Counted from the first letter of the stretch, positions 17,442 to 27,648 are shown. The stretch: 55,442 nt of DNA from Bacillus sp. CECT 9360 (GCF_918741275.1 NZ_CAKKNA010000022.1:1-55442); one strand, 5' to 3'. Numbers and translations are program-made. The notes: generated from the sequence alone by a model not told the origin.

Positions 17442-18542
17442 ATGAAGCTTGGTGCCCGCATAATCAAAACGGGAATCGCGATTGTTCTTGCTCTTTATTT
17501 GGCACAACTTCTAGAGCTGCCCGCTCCGGTATTTGCCGGAATTGCCGCGATATTTGCCATTCAGCCGACCATTTACCGCTCCTATCTATCAGTCATGGAA
17601 CAAATACAAGGCAATCTGGTTGGAGCGATTATAGCTGTTGTGTTCGTCCTGTTGTTTGGCAATCATATTTTTATTATCGGTTTGGCTGTGGTCATTGTCA
17701 TTACAATTAACTTGAAGCTAAAAACGGAAAAAAGTCTCATACTTTCCATTGTGACGGTTATCGCCATCATGGAAAGCCAGCAAGGAGATTTCCTGCAGTT
17801 CTCGATGATCCGCTTTTCTACTATTTTGCTTGGGATTCTCTCATCGTTTATCGTGAATCTTGTTTTTATTCCGCCAAAATATGAAACCAAGCTATATAAT
17901 CGAATTAACAACATAACTGAAGATATTTTCAAATGGATCCGTATAAGTACAAGGCATGCTTCAGAGCATACCTTGCTGAAAAAGGATATCAGCCGGATCA
18001 AGGATACCCTTTTAAAGCTCGAACAGACGTATTCCATGTATAAGGAAGAACGTGATTATTTTAAGAAAGAAAGTCTTTCTAAATCACGAAAACTGGTCGT
18101 TTACAGGCAAATGATCACAACAACTAAAAAAGCCTATGAAACATTAAATCGGATTCATAAATTTGAAAATGAGATCAATTTAATGCCTGAAGACTTCCAA
18201 ATACAAATTCAGCTGCAACTCGATTCTTTAATCCACCAGCATGAACAGATATTGTTAAAGTATATCGGGAAAATCAAAATCGTCAGCTGCATAGATGAAT
18301 ACAATGGTCAATCTTTGAGCCGCAAGGAGTTCCTGTCCTTTTTCTTCACACAACTCAAAAAAATGGAACATACCAATGATGAAGACGAGGAAAATGTGCC
18401 AACACGCCTGCTCCCGTTAATCTCAGCAATCATCGAGTATGATGAACAATTAGAGCATCTTGAAAAGCTGATTAATAGCTTTCAATCCTTCCATAAAGAT
18501 GAAAATGAAGTGTCGGTCAAAGATAATATTGAAGATATTTAA
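17442..18542 (+). CDS. ygaE: YgaE, aromatic-acid-exporter-like membrane protein (UPF0421)
   Basis: A 366-residue protein with an N-terminal membrane half (about five hydrophobic segments within residues 5-145) and a long soluble, helical C-terminal half. It belongs to the ArAE/FUSC-like UPF0421 family. Transport activity is inferred from family resemblance and has no stated substrate. I chose the ATG at 17442 (MKLGARIIKTG), which follows an AAAGGAAGAG ribosome site. An in-frame upstream ATG at 17379 lies within the structured leader and is unlikely. The order gsaB - ygaE - ygaD matches B. subtilis apart from the inserted gltB. Confidence 0.85.
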   Translation: MKLGARIIKTGIAIVLALYLAQLLELPAPVFAGIAAIFAIQPTIYRSYLSVMEQIQGNLVGAIIAVVFVLLFGNHIFIIGLAVVIVITINLKLKTEKSLILSIVTVIAIMESQQGDFLQFSMIRFSTILLGILSSFIVNLVFIPPKYETKLYNRINNITEDIFKWIRISTRHASEHTLLKKDISRIKDTLLKLEQTYSMYKEERDYFKKESLSKSRKLVVYRQMITTTKKAYETLNRIHKFENEINLMPEDFQIQIQLQLDSLIHQHEQILLKYIGKIKIVSCIDEYNGQSLSRKEFLSFFFTQLKKMEHTNDEDEENVPTRLLPLISAIIEYDEQLEHLEKLINSFQSFHKDENEVSVKDNIEDI

Positions 18543-18572
18543 AAGGCAGTCCCGAATTTGGGACTGCCTTTT
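18541..18572. terminator. bidirectional terminator after ygaE
   Basis: The stem AAAAGGCAGTCCC / GGGACTGCCTTTT with a 6-base loop begins at the ygaE stop codon. It is symmetrical enough to serve ygaE and the convergent ygaD. Confidence 0.92.
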
Positions 18573-18647
18573 AAATATCTTCGCCTAATCTTCGCCAATC
18601 GGCGAGTTTTAGTTTTCTTTAAAGATTATAATCTATTATGTTAACAA

Positions 18648-20396
18648 TCATGAATCAAGCTGCTGAACCTGGAATAGCTTATAATAATGCCCCTGTTCTT
18701 GCATCAGTTGTTCATGCGTCCCCATTTCAGCGATCTCTCCATGCTCGATCAGAACGATCCTGTCAGCATGGGTGATCGTTGACAGACGGTGGGCTACAAT
18801 GAAGGTCGTTCTGTCTCTGGCCAGTTTTTCAAGGGCTTCCTGGATAAGATGCTCACTCTCGAGGTCAAGGGCAGAGGTGGCCTCATCCATTACAAGGATT
18901 GGCGGGTTTTTTAAAAACACTCGTGCTATCGCCACACGCTGTTTTTGGCCTCCAGAAAGCTTGACGCCCCGCTCTCCTACTTTTGTCTCGTAGCCTTCCG
19001 GGAGATTCATAATGAACTCATGGGCATTGGCTGCCTTAGCAGCTTCGATTACTTCTTCCTTCGAAGCCTCTGGATTTCCCATTAAAATATTCGCAATGAC
19101 TGATTCACTGAATAAAATATTGTCCTGGAGCACCATTCCGATTTTATCACGCAAGCTGCGCACCTTAAATTCCCGGATATCTGTGCCATCTAGTAAAATT
19201 CGCCCCTCATTTACATCATAGAAACGGGGAAGCAAGCTGACAAGAGAGGATTTGCCGCCGCCGCTCATGCCGACAAGCGCAATCGTTTCGCCTTGTTCAA
19301 TATCCAAGTTGACATTTTTCAAAACAGCATTTTCTTTCTCATCGTAAGCAAACGTCACATTCTCAAAGCGGACGTTTCCGTCAACATGTGTAAGTTCCTT
19401 CGCATTCGGTTTATCGTCGATATCGTATTTTTCATCAATGAATTCGAATACCCTGTCCATCGAGGCAATCGTCTGGGTCATCGTCGTCGATGAGTTCACC
19501 AGCCTTCGTAATGGATTATATAGCCGATCTATATAGCCGATGAAGGCGACCATCGTTCCGACAGAAAGATCGGTGTGAATGGCCAGATAACCGGCATATC
19601 CGATGACAAGTAATGGGGCGATGTCCGTAATTGTATTCACAACGGCAAAAGATTTCGCGTTCCAGCTCGTATGCTCTAGTGCCTTATTAAGAAAATTTTT
19701 ATTTTGTTTATCAAACCGCTCCTGCTCATAATCCTCAATCGCAAAGCTTTTAATGACAGGCATCCCTTGCACTCGTTCATGAAGATGACTCTGAACATCC
19801 GCAAGCGCCTGGGAACGAACCCTCGTGATCGACCGTAATTTACCGAAGAAATGTTTTATCGAAAACGCATAAAATGGCAGCAAGACTAACGAAACAATTG
19901 TTAAAGTAACATCCATCGTAAGCATAATCACGATCGCAATAATAATCGTCGCGATATCGAGCCAAAGGTTCATCAATCCTGTAATTACAAAATTCTTCGT
20001 TTGCTCAACATCGTTAATGACCCTTGAGATGACTTCGCCGACTCTGGTGTTGGAATAGTACTTAAAGCTGAGCTTTTGGATATGTGTAAAAAGCTGATTA
20101 CGAATGTCATAGATGATTTTTGTTCCAGTCCATTGCGCAAAATACTGGCGGTAATATTCAATGGGCGGTCTTAGCACGGCAAATATGATGAGCATAATAC
20201 CCATTACCCAAAAAAGATTCTCCGTTTTCACTGCCTTTGAAATAGTCTCGTTATTCACAATATCGTCCAGTACATATTTAATTAAGATTGGAATTAACAG
20301 TGGAATGGTAAATTTAAGCAAGCCGATACAGATCGTCCCGATGATTTGCCATTTATACGGTTTGACAAACTGCATATATCTTCTTACGCTGTCCAC
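18648..20396 (-). CDS. ygaD: ABC exporter YgaD (fused membrane-ATPase)
   Basis: A 582-residue half-transporter: a six-helix exporter membrane domain (about 1-310), then an ATPase with Walker [10 protein letters not shown] (about 374), signature LSGGQKQR, Walker [13 protein letters not shown] and the switch His in VAHRLST. Homodimers of this type export lipids or hydrophobic drugs. The real substrate of YgaD is not known to me. Length and position between ygaE and ntdP match B. subtilis YgaD. Confidence 0.93.
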   Translation of the reverse strand: MDSVRRYMQFVKPYKWQIIGTICIGLLKFTIPLLIPILIKYVLDDIVNNETISKAVKTENLFWVMGIMLIIFAVLRPPIEYYRQYFAQWTGTKIIYDIRNQLFTHIQKLSFKYYSNTRVGEVISRVINDVEQTKNFVITGLMNLWLDIATIIIAIVIMLTMDVTLTIVSLVLLPFYAFSIKHFFGKLRSITRVRSQALADVQSHLHERVQGMPVIKSFAIEDYEQERFDKQNKNFLNKALEHTSWNAKSFAVVNTITDIAPLLVIGYAGYLAIHTDLSVGTMVAFIGYIDRLYNPLRRLVNSSTTMTQTIASMDRVFEFIDEKYDIDDKPNAKELTHVDGNVRFENVTFAYDEKENAVLKNVNLDIEQGETIALVGMSGGGKSSLVSLLPRFYDVNEGRILLDGTDIREFKVRSLRDKIGMVLQDNILFSESVIANILMGNPEASKEEVIEAAKAANAHEFIMNLPEGYETKVGERGVKLSGGQKQRVAIARVFLKNPPILVMDEATSALDLESEHLIQEALEKLARDRTTFIVAHRLSTITHADRIVLIEHGEIAEMGTHEQLMQEQGHYYKLFQVQQLDS

Positions 20397-20445
20397 ATAA
20401 ATCCCCCGTTTTTTTAATGGATTATTTTAAAAGATTTAAAAGCAG

Positions 20446-20474
20446 AATAAAAACCTGTTGGTGTGACAACAGGC
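20446..20474 (-). terminator. terminator after ntdP
   Basis: On the minus strand CCTGTTG / CAACAGG with a 6-base loop is followed by TTTTTATT. It lies between the ntdP stop and the ygaD start, so the two genes are transcribed separately. Confidence 0.88.
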
Positions 20475-20489
20475 CTCTCTTCTCAACTA

Positions 20490-21017
20490 TTAACGATAGG
20501 TTAAATAGCGTTCGTACCACGAGTCGATAAATTCCGCGGAAAAAGGCCCTTTCCGCTGGCGGATCATATAAATTAAATAATCGACATTCCGGTATAGAAT
20601 TTTATCAATGACTTCGGGGTAATTCATTTCTCTCCGATGCCGTTCATATTCATCCTCATCCAATAAATTAAAAGTCATATCGGGAAACACCTTAATATCC
20701 AGGTCATAATCAATATATTTCAGTGCATTATTATCACAGATAAACGGAGAGCTAATATTGCAATAATAGTAAACTCCGTCTTCCCGCAACATTCCGATTA
20801 CATTGAACCAATATTTTGAATGAAAATAACAGATCGCCGGTTCCCTGGTTATCCAAGTCCTCCCATCCGATTCGGTTACCATGGTCCGATCATTTGCCGC
20901 GATGACAAGATTCTGTGTCCCTTTTAAAACGGTGGTTTCTTCCCAGACTCGGTGGATATGCCCGTTGTGTTTATAGCTGTGAATTTGGATTTTTCCTCCT
21001 TCAGTGGGAATCCCCAT
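20490..21017 (-). CDS. ntdP: nucleoside tri-/diphosphate phosphatase NtdP (YgaC, DUF402)
   Basis: A 175-residue DUF402/UPF0374 protein. The family member in Staphylococcus hydrolyses nucleoside tri- and diphosphates, and the fold is a beta-barrel whose acidic residues bind divalent metal. Conserved stretches include the YYCNISSP segment (near residue 84), [13 protein letters not shown] (near 100-112) and the LLDEDEYE motif. Length and location between ygaD and ygaB match B. subtilis ygaC. A candidate promoter on the minus strand has TATAAT near 21112 with an imperfect -35 (TTGTTT) 17 bp upstream. Confidence 0.9.
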   Translation of the reverse strand: MGIPTEGGKIQIHSYKHNGHIHRVWEETTVLKGTQNLVIAANDRTMVTESDGRTWITREPAICYFHSKYWFNVIGMLREDGVYYYCNISSPFICDNNALKYIDYDLDIKVFPDMTFNLLDEDEYERHRREMNYPEVIDKILYRNVDYLIYMIRQRKGPFSAEFIDSWYERYLTYR

Positions 21018-21182
21018 ATTTTCTCCCTACTTTCTCTGTACGACGGCTATAAAAAAATCAATTTCCAATACGTGTCAAATGAATAAAGCTCGCCTTTTTC
21101 TTATTTCTTTATTATAGCCTATCCCTAAATTTAAAACAAAAGGGTCAACCTGACAGTGAAAATCACCAAAAAGCCTGTACTT

Positions 21183-21432
21183 GTATGATCCCTATCCTGG
21201 AAGGATAAGGATGCATACGTTCAGACTTCTCGAGTATCACTGACCAGATTAACCCTGATCGTTGAATCATTCTCATTTGAATTGACTATGTTAAACTCTC
21301 TTGTTGAAAAAGCAACTTTTGGCTCATTCGTTTGAAACTATGGTTCAAACGCTTTTTTAGTGAAGCTGCAAGGTAGCTCAGGTTCCTATGAGACTATGAG
21401 AAAACGTACTTTCTCTCTGGTCTCGTAGGAAC
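21183..21432. other. intergenic region rich in strong hairpins
   Basis: The 448-bp gap between ntdP and ygaB has no credible gene but contains three long stems. The first is an imperfect ~15-bp hairpin at 21183-21218. The second is the T-tracted terminator at 21329-21358. The third is a ~13-bp outer stem GTTCCTATGAGAC / GTCTCGTAGGAAC (21382-21394 with 21420-21432), extended by GAGAAA/TTTCTC. Together they suggest one or more small RNAs. I do not recognise the class or the strand. Confidence 0.5.
21329..21358 (+). terminator. plus-strand terminator with no obvious gene upstream
   Basis: A perfect stem CGTTTGAA / TTCAAACG is followed by CTTTTTT. Both neighbouring genes run on the minus strand, so this implies an unannotated plus-strand transcript ending here. 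Confidence 0.75.
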
Positions 21433-21465
21433 ATGTGCCGAGAGATATATAACATAGCCTCCCGG

Positions 21466-21720
21466 TTACAGAAACGCTGCTTGACCTTCTTGGTAATACC
21501 GGATTACTTCATCGGTTTGCTGTTCAAACGTATCTTGAATCATGGACAACTCTTTTTTCATTCTAACGATTTCTTCGTTGATCGACTCTAACTCCGTCTG
21601 TTCCTGTAAGGTCCGCAGCTGTTGTTCAATCTCTTGGCATCTTTCAATTTCTGACTGCAAGAACAAAAGCTTTTCCATTGTTTTCAACTGTTCACTTATG
21701 AGCCGATCAAACTCCTCCAT
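21466..21720 (-). CDS. ygaB: YgaB family coiled-coil protein
   Basis: An 84-residue protein that is almost entirely charged helix with heptad-like Leu/Ile spacing, so a coiled coil is likely. Length and position between ntdP and fabL match B. subtilis YgaB, whose function is unknown. It starts MEEFDRLISEQL. The ribosome site is a weak GGTGCGA. No membrane segment or metal site is visible. Confidence 0.82.
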   Translation of the reverse strand: MEEFDRLISEQLKTMEKLLFLQSEIERCQEIEQQLRTLQEQTELESINEEIVRMKKELSMIQDTFEQQTDEVIRYYQEGQAAFL

Positions 21721-21862
21721 CTATTCGCACCTCGCCAATTGGTATTTTCCCTCTTGGTCTATGTATTCTTGTTAAACAGGATTAATCCTTTGACTTATAT
21801 TGTTGAGCAGGAAGAAGTTTTGTCGAATGAGTTGCTTGAGGAAATCAATGACTCCAAGAAAC

Positions 21863-21889
21863 AAAAAAAACACCCCTTGTAGGGTGCTT
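21863..21889 (-). terminator. terminator downstream of fabL
   Basis: On the minus strand GCACCC / GGGTGT with a 5-6-base loop is followed by eight T residues, about 90 bp past the fabL stop. In B. subtilis the gap between ygaB and fabL holds sspE. I see no gamma-type SASP reading frame here. Confidence 0.85.
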
Positions 21890-21974
21890 TTCGTGGTATA
21901 TGTGGTACATTTTTGTTTTGCTCAGCTTGTCTCGGTTTTATTGTCTTACTTGTTGAACTCAGTCGAATTGGCCT

Positions 21975-22727
<753 letters not shown>

Positions 22728-22811
22728 TCAGTCATCCTTTCATTTGAAATACATGAATAAAGTACGTTCTTCTAATGAAAAATAAAGCGAAAAGAAAAGG
22801 AGTGTTTATTT

Positions 22812-23036
22812 ATGTATGTAGGCCGTGATATGACGGAACTTTCAATGGTTGCTAGATCTGAATGGGAAGAAAGCGAACTTGCCTATTTCCATCACTCCCT
22901 GCAACAAATGGTACCTTATTTGAACCAAGAAGGACAGACCATCCATCGCGAAATTGTTAAAGAAATTGAAAACCGCGGCGGACTGAACCGGCATGAAGCG
23001 GATTATACACATGGAAGTGAAGTAAGCTACGACTGA
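22812..23036 (+). CDS. yfhS: YfhS family small protein
   Basis: A 74-residue acidic, soluble protein with an AAAAGGAG ribosome site and good codon use. The tail HEADYTHGSEVSYD and its location between fabL and mutY fit YfhS of B. subtilis. That gene is of unknown role and, as I recall, connected with sporulation. No motifs are visible. Confidence 0.75.
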   Translation: MYVGRDMTELSMVARSEWEESELAYFHHSLQQMVPYLNQEGQTIHREIVKEIENRGGLNRHEADYTHGSEVSYD

Positions 23037-23060
23037 TTCTGTTCGTTATAGCATCGTGCT

Positions 23061-23190
23061 AATGAATTTTGATAGTGGCCCGTATATTTCAGTTATCGCT
23101 CGTAATTTTCGATAATCGCCCGCAAATTTCAAAAATCGCTCGTAATTTTCTGTAATCGCTCGTAAACTTCAATAACCACCATAAACCTCT
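23061..23190. repeat. intergenic 20-bp array C (core ATCGCTCGTAATTTTC)
   Basis: Successive units carry CGTAATTTTC-like cores starting at exactly 23081, 23101, 23121, 23141 and 23161, with decayed copies near 23061, 23181 and 23201. The period is 20 bp without exception. The core shares GCTCG with arrays A and D, but the rest differs. It fills the convergent gap between yfhS and mutY. An imperfect GCCGCAG/CTGCGGC hairpin follows at 23224-23245. Confidence 0.85.
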
Positions 23191-23264
23191 GTATTTGCCA
23201 TAAATTCTGATCCATTTCATCGGGCCGCAGTTTTTATCCTGCGGCAGATACGAAAATTGACTGT

Positions 23265-24380
23265 TTATATTTCCTTCATGGATTTATATGCCGCAAACAT
23301 TTTCTGATGCGATACAGGAAATGCATAGGCCTCCATTTCTTTCATGCCAACCCATTTTAATTTGTTGCTGGACATCACATCTTCCGAGATTACCGCTTCC
23401 AGCTTCCCCGAAAATGTATCGACATCCCAGACCAGATGAGAAAAAACATGATCAATCTTAACGATAAATTCGTCTATATCAGGTTTCACTCCAAATTCCC
23501 CTTCAAATTGTTCTTGAAAAAATTCACGCTTTGTCAAAAGCTGATTATGAATTTCAAAGTTGGGAAATTCCCATAGATTAGCAAGAAGTCCCGTAGCCGG
23601 ACGTTTATGAATTAAGAACTCTCCCTTTTCATTTGTAAGGATGGCCGCTACAAGCTGAACATTCCTGCTTTTTTTCGTTTGGTTTTTAACCGGTAACTTC
23701 GCTTGCATGCCTTCCTGAAAAGCAACACAATGCTCACGAACAGGACATAATAAACAAGAGGGCACGCCCGGAGTGCAGATTAATGCCCCAAGCTCCATGA
23801 GAGCCTGGTTGAAAAACGATGGATTATCGTGGTCGATCAGTTCTCTTACCGCATCTTCAAAGATTTTTCGGGTTTTCGGCTTCGCGATATCCTCTTCGAT
23901 TAAAAGAATCCTTGATAATACCCGCATGACGTTTCCATCTACGGCTGGCTCCGGTTTTCCGTAAGCAATGCTTAAAATTGCACCAGCCGTATATGGACCG
24001 ACACCCTTTAAGCTTGAGATTTCAACTGGCGAATTTGGTACAATTCCATTATATTTTTCGCGGACTTCTTTTACGGCGCTGTGGAGGTTTCGCACTCTTG
24101 AGTAATATCCTAATCCTTCCCAAGCTTTAAGAACTCTCTCTTCATCGGCTTCCGCGAATTCATCAAGGGTTGGGAACCAGTCAATGAACCTGTTGAAATA
24201 TGGGATGACCGTATCCACCCTTGTTTGCTGCAGCATAATTTCAGAGACCCACACCTTATAAGGGTCCTGGTCTTTTCGCCACGGAAGGTCTCTTTGTTCC
24301 TTTTCAAACCAGGAAATTAAATCGTTCCGGAAATTTTTTATATGAAGTTTAGGCAAATTTTGAATTTCATATTTTTTCAC
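23265..24380 (-). CDS. mutY: adenine DNA glycosylase MutY
   Basis: A 371-residue base-excision enzyme that removes adenine mispaired with 8-oxoguanine. The catalytic Glu is in [10 protein letters not shown] (about 50). The helix-hairpin-helix is [12 protein letters not shown] and the catalytic Asp lies in PAVDGNV. The 4Fe-4S cysteines are C-x6-C-x2-C-x5-C within [16 protein letters not shown]. The C-terminal NUDIX-like domain (about 235-371) recognises 8-oxoG. Length and order match B. subtilis yfhQ. Confidence 0.95.
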   Translation of the reverse strand: MKKYEIQNLPKLHIKNFRNDLISWFEKEQRDLPWRKDQDPYKVWVSEIMLQQTRVDTVIPYFNRFIDWFPTLDEFAEADEERVLKAWEGLGYYSRVRNLHSAVKEVREKYNGIVPNSPVEISSLKGVGPYTAGAILSIAYGKPEPAVDGNVMRVLSRILLIEEDIAKPKTRKIFEDAVRELIDHDNPSFFNQALMELGALICTPGVPSCLLCPVREHCVAFQEGMQAKLPVKNQTKKSRNVQLVAAILTNEKGEFLIHKRPATGLLANLWEFPNFEIHNQLLTKREFFQEQFEGEFGVKPDIDEFIVKIDHVFSHLVWDVDTFSGKLEAVISEDVMSSNKLKWVGMKEMEAYAFPVSHQKMFAAYKSMKEI

Positions 24381-24684
24381 GTTTTGTTCCTCCGGATGTT
24401 AAAATCGTATCAAAGAAGGGAATAGGATTATAAGTACAAATTCTCGATAAACTAATGGGACAATGGTTGAAATCCAATCTTTTTAGGAAAAATATCTATA
24501 CCACCTTTGTCGAGAATCATAAAGTAAATGATCTATTCCATCATCAATATTGTAATACGTGACAATATAAGTAAAGTAATTTATTTTTGGTCGATCCACA
24601 ACCTTGGTTTATGATTAAGTCATATGTCTCTTTTATATTGACTTACACAACTGAGAAGGAGATTCCAAAGGAGGTTTAAGCTTT

Positions 24685-25665
24685 TTGGATACTGGTACTC
24701 ACCTTGTCATGGGAATAGCACTTGGAGGACTCGCAACTTTAGATCCCGTTGTAGCAGACAGTACTGTTACCGCAACAGCAGTTATGGCGGGTACGATTAT
24801 TGGTTCCCAGGCTCCCGACATAGATACGGTTTTAAAATTAAGAAATAACGCAGTTTATATAAGGAATCATCGGGGACTAACACATTCATTGCCGGCAATT
24901 CTTTTATGGCCGCTTTTAATTACCGGTACGATCTACGTGTTGTTTCCGGCTTCCGATTTATTCCACCTTTGGATTTGGACGTTTCTTGCTGTATTTTTGC
25001 ATGTTTTCGTGGACATATTTAATGCGTATGGAACTCAGGCCATTCGTCCGATTTCGTCCAGATGGGTAGCATTAGGAGTCATTAATACCTTTGATCCGTT
25101 TATTTTCGGTATCCATGTTGCAGGATTGCTTTTATGGGGCTTCGGTTTTCCGCCAGGGTATACATTTTTATCCATGTATGGCATTTTGCTTATTTACTAC
25201 ATTGCCCGTTTCAGAGAGCAGAACATTATCAAGGAGTCTGTTAAGGTGCAAATACCCGAGGCTAGAAAAATTATCATGTCACCTACGATGAAGTACCATA
25301 ACTGGAAGGTTGCCGTCATTACAGAAAAACACTTTTACGTCGCTAGAGCCAGTAATGGATATGTGACCATCCTTGATAAATTTGAACGCGTACCACTGCC
25401 GGTAAGCCCTGTTCTTGACGCCGCAAAGCATGACAAAAATCTGGCCGCTTTCCTTTCTTTTTCCCCGGTTTATCGCTGGGAAATCGACATGTCAGACGAC
25501 TCTTACGAGGTTCGCTTTATAGACCTGAGGTACAGAAGCAATGGTTACTATCCATTTGTCGCTGTCGTGCAGCTCGATCGTGACTTAAAAATCACAAATT
25601 CCTATACCGGCTGGATTTTCAGTGAAGCAAAACTTCGTAAAAAGTTAGATATATTACCGGGATAA
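24685..25665 (+). CDS. yfhP: YfhP, membrane-bound metal-dependent hydrolase (DUF457)
   Basis: A 326-residue protein starting at a TTG behind AAAGGAGGTTTAAGC. The N-terminal half has about four or five membrane segments and conserved acidic/His motifs: MDTGTHLVMG at the start, GSQAPDIDT near 53 and NHRGLTHSLP near 73. They resemble the LexA-regulated/YdjM-type predicted membrane hydrolases. The soluble C-terminus (about 185-326) is less conserved. The physiological role is unproven. The 304-bp gap before it shows no feature beyond AT-rich sequence. Confidence 0.87.
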   Translation: MDTGTHLVMGIALGGLATLDPVVADSTVTATAVMAGTIIGSQAPDIDTVLKLRNNAVYIRNHRGLTHSLPAILLWPLLITGTIYVLFPASDLFHLWIWTFLAVFLHVFVDIFNAYGTQAIRPISSRWVALGVINTFDPFIFGIHVAGLLLWGFGFPPGYTFLSMYGILLIYYIARFREQNIIKESVKVQIPEARKIIMSPTMKYHNWKVAVITEKHFYVARASNGYVTILDKFERVPLPVSPVLDAAKHDKNLAAFLSFSPVYRWEIDMSDDSYEVRFIDLRYRSNGYYPFVAVVQLDRDLKITNSYTGWIFSEAKLRKKLDILPG

Positions 25666-25675
25666 TTTCTGAAAA

Positions 25676-25736
25676 TAAAATAGCTGGCTCCTGATTCCCT
25701 ACTTTAATCGGGGTAATCATCGGAGCCAGCTTTTTT
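25676..25736. terminator. bidirectional terminator between yfhP and yfhJ
   Basis: A long hairpin has outer stem AGCTGGCTCC / GGAGCCAGCT, an inner TGATTCCC/GGGGTAATCA stem and flanking A and T runs. It serves both convergent genes. Confidence 0.9.
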
Positions 25737-26002
25737 CAATGGAGATCCTCTTTTTTATTTAACAGATGTTTATATTTCGAATTATTTTCCATAAACTCAT
25801 GCAGCTTCTCTCCATAATTTTCAATCCATTGTTTCACGACGCGCGCTGTCATTTCCGGGCCGGCATACTCATGCCCTGCTTTCGCATAGGTTGCTTCAAA
25901 ATCCTCCCACAAAAGCTCAATCCAGTTACGGGCCGTTTCAAAAGTAATCGTATTGTTTTTTTCTAATAACAAATCTGTCAGCCTTTCATGATGTTCATTC
26001 AT
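25736..26002 (-). CDS. yfhJ: YfhJ family protein (WVELL)
   Basis: An 88-residue soluble protein of the WVELL/YfhJ family. The name-giving motif appears as NWIELLWEDFEATYAKAG near residue 22. I moved the start to the ATG at 26002 (MNEHHERLTDLL) because an AAAGGAGTGATTATC ribosome site precedes it; the frame opens 15 codons earlier. It is divergent from sspK and its upstream region overlaps the sspK promoter. The function is unknown. Confidence 0.87.
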   Translation of the reverse strand: MNEHHERLTDLLLEKNNTITFETARNWIELLWEDFEATYAKAGHEYAGPEMTARVVKQWIENYGEKLHEFMENNSKYKHLLNKKEDLH

Positions 26003-26030
26003 GATAATCACTCCTTTGCCATTTTTTAGA

Positions 26031-26062
26031 TGAATGCGGCACATCATATTTTACCCATACTA
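26031..26062 (+). promoter_or_regulatory. candidate SigG promoter of sspK
   Basis: A perfect sigma-G -10 element CATACTA (26056-26062) lies 19 bp after TGAATG (26031-26036), a fair -35. SspK-type genes are expressed in the forespore, which fits. A small GCGCG/CGCGC dyad follows at about 26068-26083 in the leader. Confidence 0.5.
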
Positions 26063-26110
26063 GTAATGCGCGAAAACGCGCGCTCGTATATCGGTTTCAG
26101 GAGGGAAATA

Positions 26111-26275
26111 ATGAGGAATAAAGCGAGAAACTTCCCAAATCAAAACGGCAATAAATTCGAGGGAGAACCCCGTGCTAAAGCCGAGTATGCTTCGAAACGG
26201 ACAGACGGATCAATAAACACCCATCCTCAGGAAAGAATGCGGGCATCAAACCAGCGAACCTCCGATACACTTTAG
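26111..26275 (+). CDS. sspK: small acid-soluble spore protein K
   Basis: A 54-residue minor SASP. The core [17 protein letters not shown] followed by HPQERMRAS is the SspK signature. I chose the ATG at 26111 ([10 protein letters not shown]), preceded by GGAGGGAAATA. The open frame runs upstream but that part is not SspK-like. It is made in the forespore and packed in the spore core. A candidate SigG promoter lies upstream and a large terminator follows. Position between yfhJ and yfhH matches B. subtilis. Confidence 0.93.
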   Translation: MRNKARNFPNQNGNKFEGEPRAKAEYASKRTDGSINTHPQERMRASNQRTSDTL

Positions 26276-26320
26276 ACTCGTGCCTGCTTTAATTGTTGTG
26301 GAAAGATACAGTAACCTTAG

Positions 26321-26375
26321 AGAAAGCCGACTCACTACAGGAATCATTCGTTTCTGTAGCGAGAGGCTCTTTCTT
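26321..26375 (+). terminator. terminator after sspK
   Basis: Nested stems AGAAAGCC / GGCTCTTTCT and CTCACTACAG / CTGTAGCGAG are followed by TTTGTTATTT. The 3' edge touches the end of convergent yfhH. Confidence 0.8.
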
Positions 26376-26377
26376 TG

Positions 26378-26701
26378 TTATTTAACTTCCGTGAGCATTG
26401 AAATCGGAAGCGCCTCTTCTTTGCCATCGCCATTCATACGGAAGCCCCAAGCAAACACTCCGTTTAAATAATCCACTTTGAAATAGGAGCCTGGGTCCCC
26501 CCCCTCAATGTGATAAATTTCACCTGATTTAAAATCATCAGGGTTCAATAAATAGGCTTTCGCCATGACAGCCTTCCGTTCTAGCACGGCAAATTCATTG
26601 ACCATTCCAAGCTGTTCCGCTTTTCGCGCCTTTTCTTTAAGCGAGGCGATTTCCTGATTCAATTCATATTGTGTCATTTTGCTGTATCTTATATCATTCA
26701 T
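26378..26701 (-). CDS. yfhH: YfhH family protein (DUF1811)
   Basis: A 107-residue soluble protein. The N-terminal helix YSKMTQYELNQEIASLKEKA and the central ERKAVMAKAYLLNP are typical of YfhH, as is the C-terminal beta segment LNGVFAWGFR. The likely fold is a helical hairpin plus an SH3-like barrel. The function is unknown. The ribosome site GAGGTGCTATAA supports the start at 26701. It sits next to recX as in B. subtilis. Confidence 0.9.
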   Translation of the reverse strand: MNDIRYSKMTQYELNQEIASLKEKARKAEQLGMVNEFAVLERKAVMAKAYLLNPDDFKSGEIYHIEGGDPGSYFKVDYLNGVFAWGFRMNGDGKEEALPISMLTEVK

Positions 26702-26760
26702 TTATAGCACCTCTATTTTCTAAAAAATAATAACCCCATAACAAATCATCATTGAATCTC

Positions 26761-27561
26761 TTACATAGGCTCATCACGGTTTGATAAATACCTGTCAATC
26801 AACTCAATGGGGAATCCTTTTTGGAATAGGGTTTGCTTCATACGTTGTTCATACTCGTAGCCTGTGTATTTTTGCAGCCGGCGCCTTACCTTTTCAGCTT
26901 GATGGCAAAGGGATTCCCATTCTTCATCACTGTCTTTTTCAAAGCTTACGTTTAGTAATGCCTCTTTGATGACATCCATAGAAAACCCTTTGCGTAGCAG
27001 GGTTTGTTCCAGTTTTTGCTTTAAGGCTCTTTCAGAGATATTCTTCTCTTTTGCAATCGATTTTTCGGCCATCTTTCGGGTGTGCTCTTCCTGAATATCA
27101 AAAGAATACTGGAGTAAGGCCTGAACGATGTTTTTTTCACTGACTCCTTTTTCCTTCAATTCTTGTCGAATGATGATTGGTCCTTTATTTCCACTATTGA
27201 TTTGCGTTCTTACGAAGGCTTCGGCAAATGCCGAATCGTCCAGGTAGTTATAATTGTACAGCTTATGAACGGTCTCCTGGATAACCGGCTCTACCATCTC
27301 TTTTTTCTTTAAATAAGTCCGAATCTCAGATTCCGATCGCATCCGATGTGACAAATAGTTTAACGCAAGCGTAAAGGCTTTTTGTATTTCATCATAATAT
27401 TGGATATCTGCAAGATTGAATTCGTCGATGTCTGTCCCCTTTTTCAGCTGGAACTTGAGGAGGACTTCTTCATCGACACTAAAGGCATATTCTTCGTCTA
27501 AGTAAATATTATAGCGATCTTTTCGTTTTTTTTGAGTCGTTATTTTTGTAATCTGCGGCAT
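26761..27561 (-). CDS. recX: recombination regulator RecX
   Basis: A 266-residue RecX protein that modulates RecA filaments. Tandem three-helix repeats are visible: ALNYLSHRMRSESEIRTYL near 70, YLDDSAFAEAFVRTQI near 108 and later repeats ending in IELIDRYLS. I place the start at 27561 (MPQITKITTQKKRKDRY), behind AGGGGTGATTTT. Ten upstream codons in the frame are not supported. It is divergent from yfhF, as in B. subtilis. Confidence 0.93.
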   Translation of the reverse strand: MPQITKITTQKKRKDRYNIYLDEEYAFSVDEEVLLKFQLKKGTDIDEFNLADIQYYDEIQKAFTLALNYLSHRMRSESEIRTYLKKKEMVEPVIQETVHKLYNYNYLDDSAFAEAFVRTQINSGNKGPIIIRQELKEKGVSEKNIVQALLQYSFDIQEEHTRKMAEKSIAKEKNISERALKQKLEQTLLRKGFSMDVIKEALLNVSFEKDSDEEWESLCHQAEKVRRRLQKYTGYEYEQRMKQTLFQKGFPIELIDRYLSNRDEPM

Positions 27562-27648
27562 AAAATCACCCCTGTTAATAATGTAACACATCTAAAAGAA
27601 GGTTATCTGGATAAAAAACCGAAATACTTTTATGAAGGAGGGATTTTC

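Noticed and set aside
21740..21885. Plus-strand coding-like stretch ending NDSKKQKKHPL
   Set aside because: No start or ribosome site is visible, it runs into the fabL terminator, and it overlaps the ygaB 5' region.
23224..23245. GCCGCAG/CTGCGGC hairpin after mutY as an intrinsic terminator
   Set aside because: No T tract follows the stem on the minus strand.
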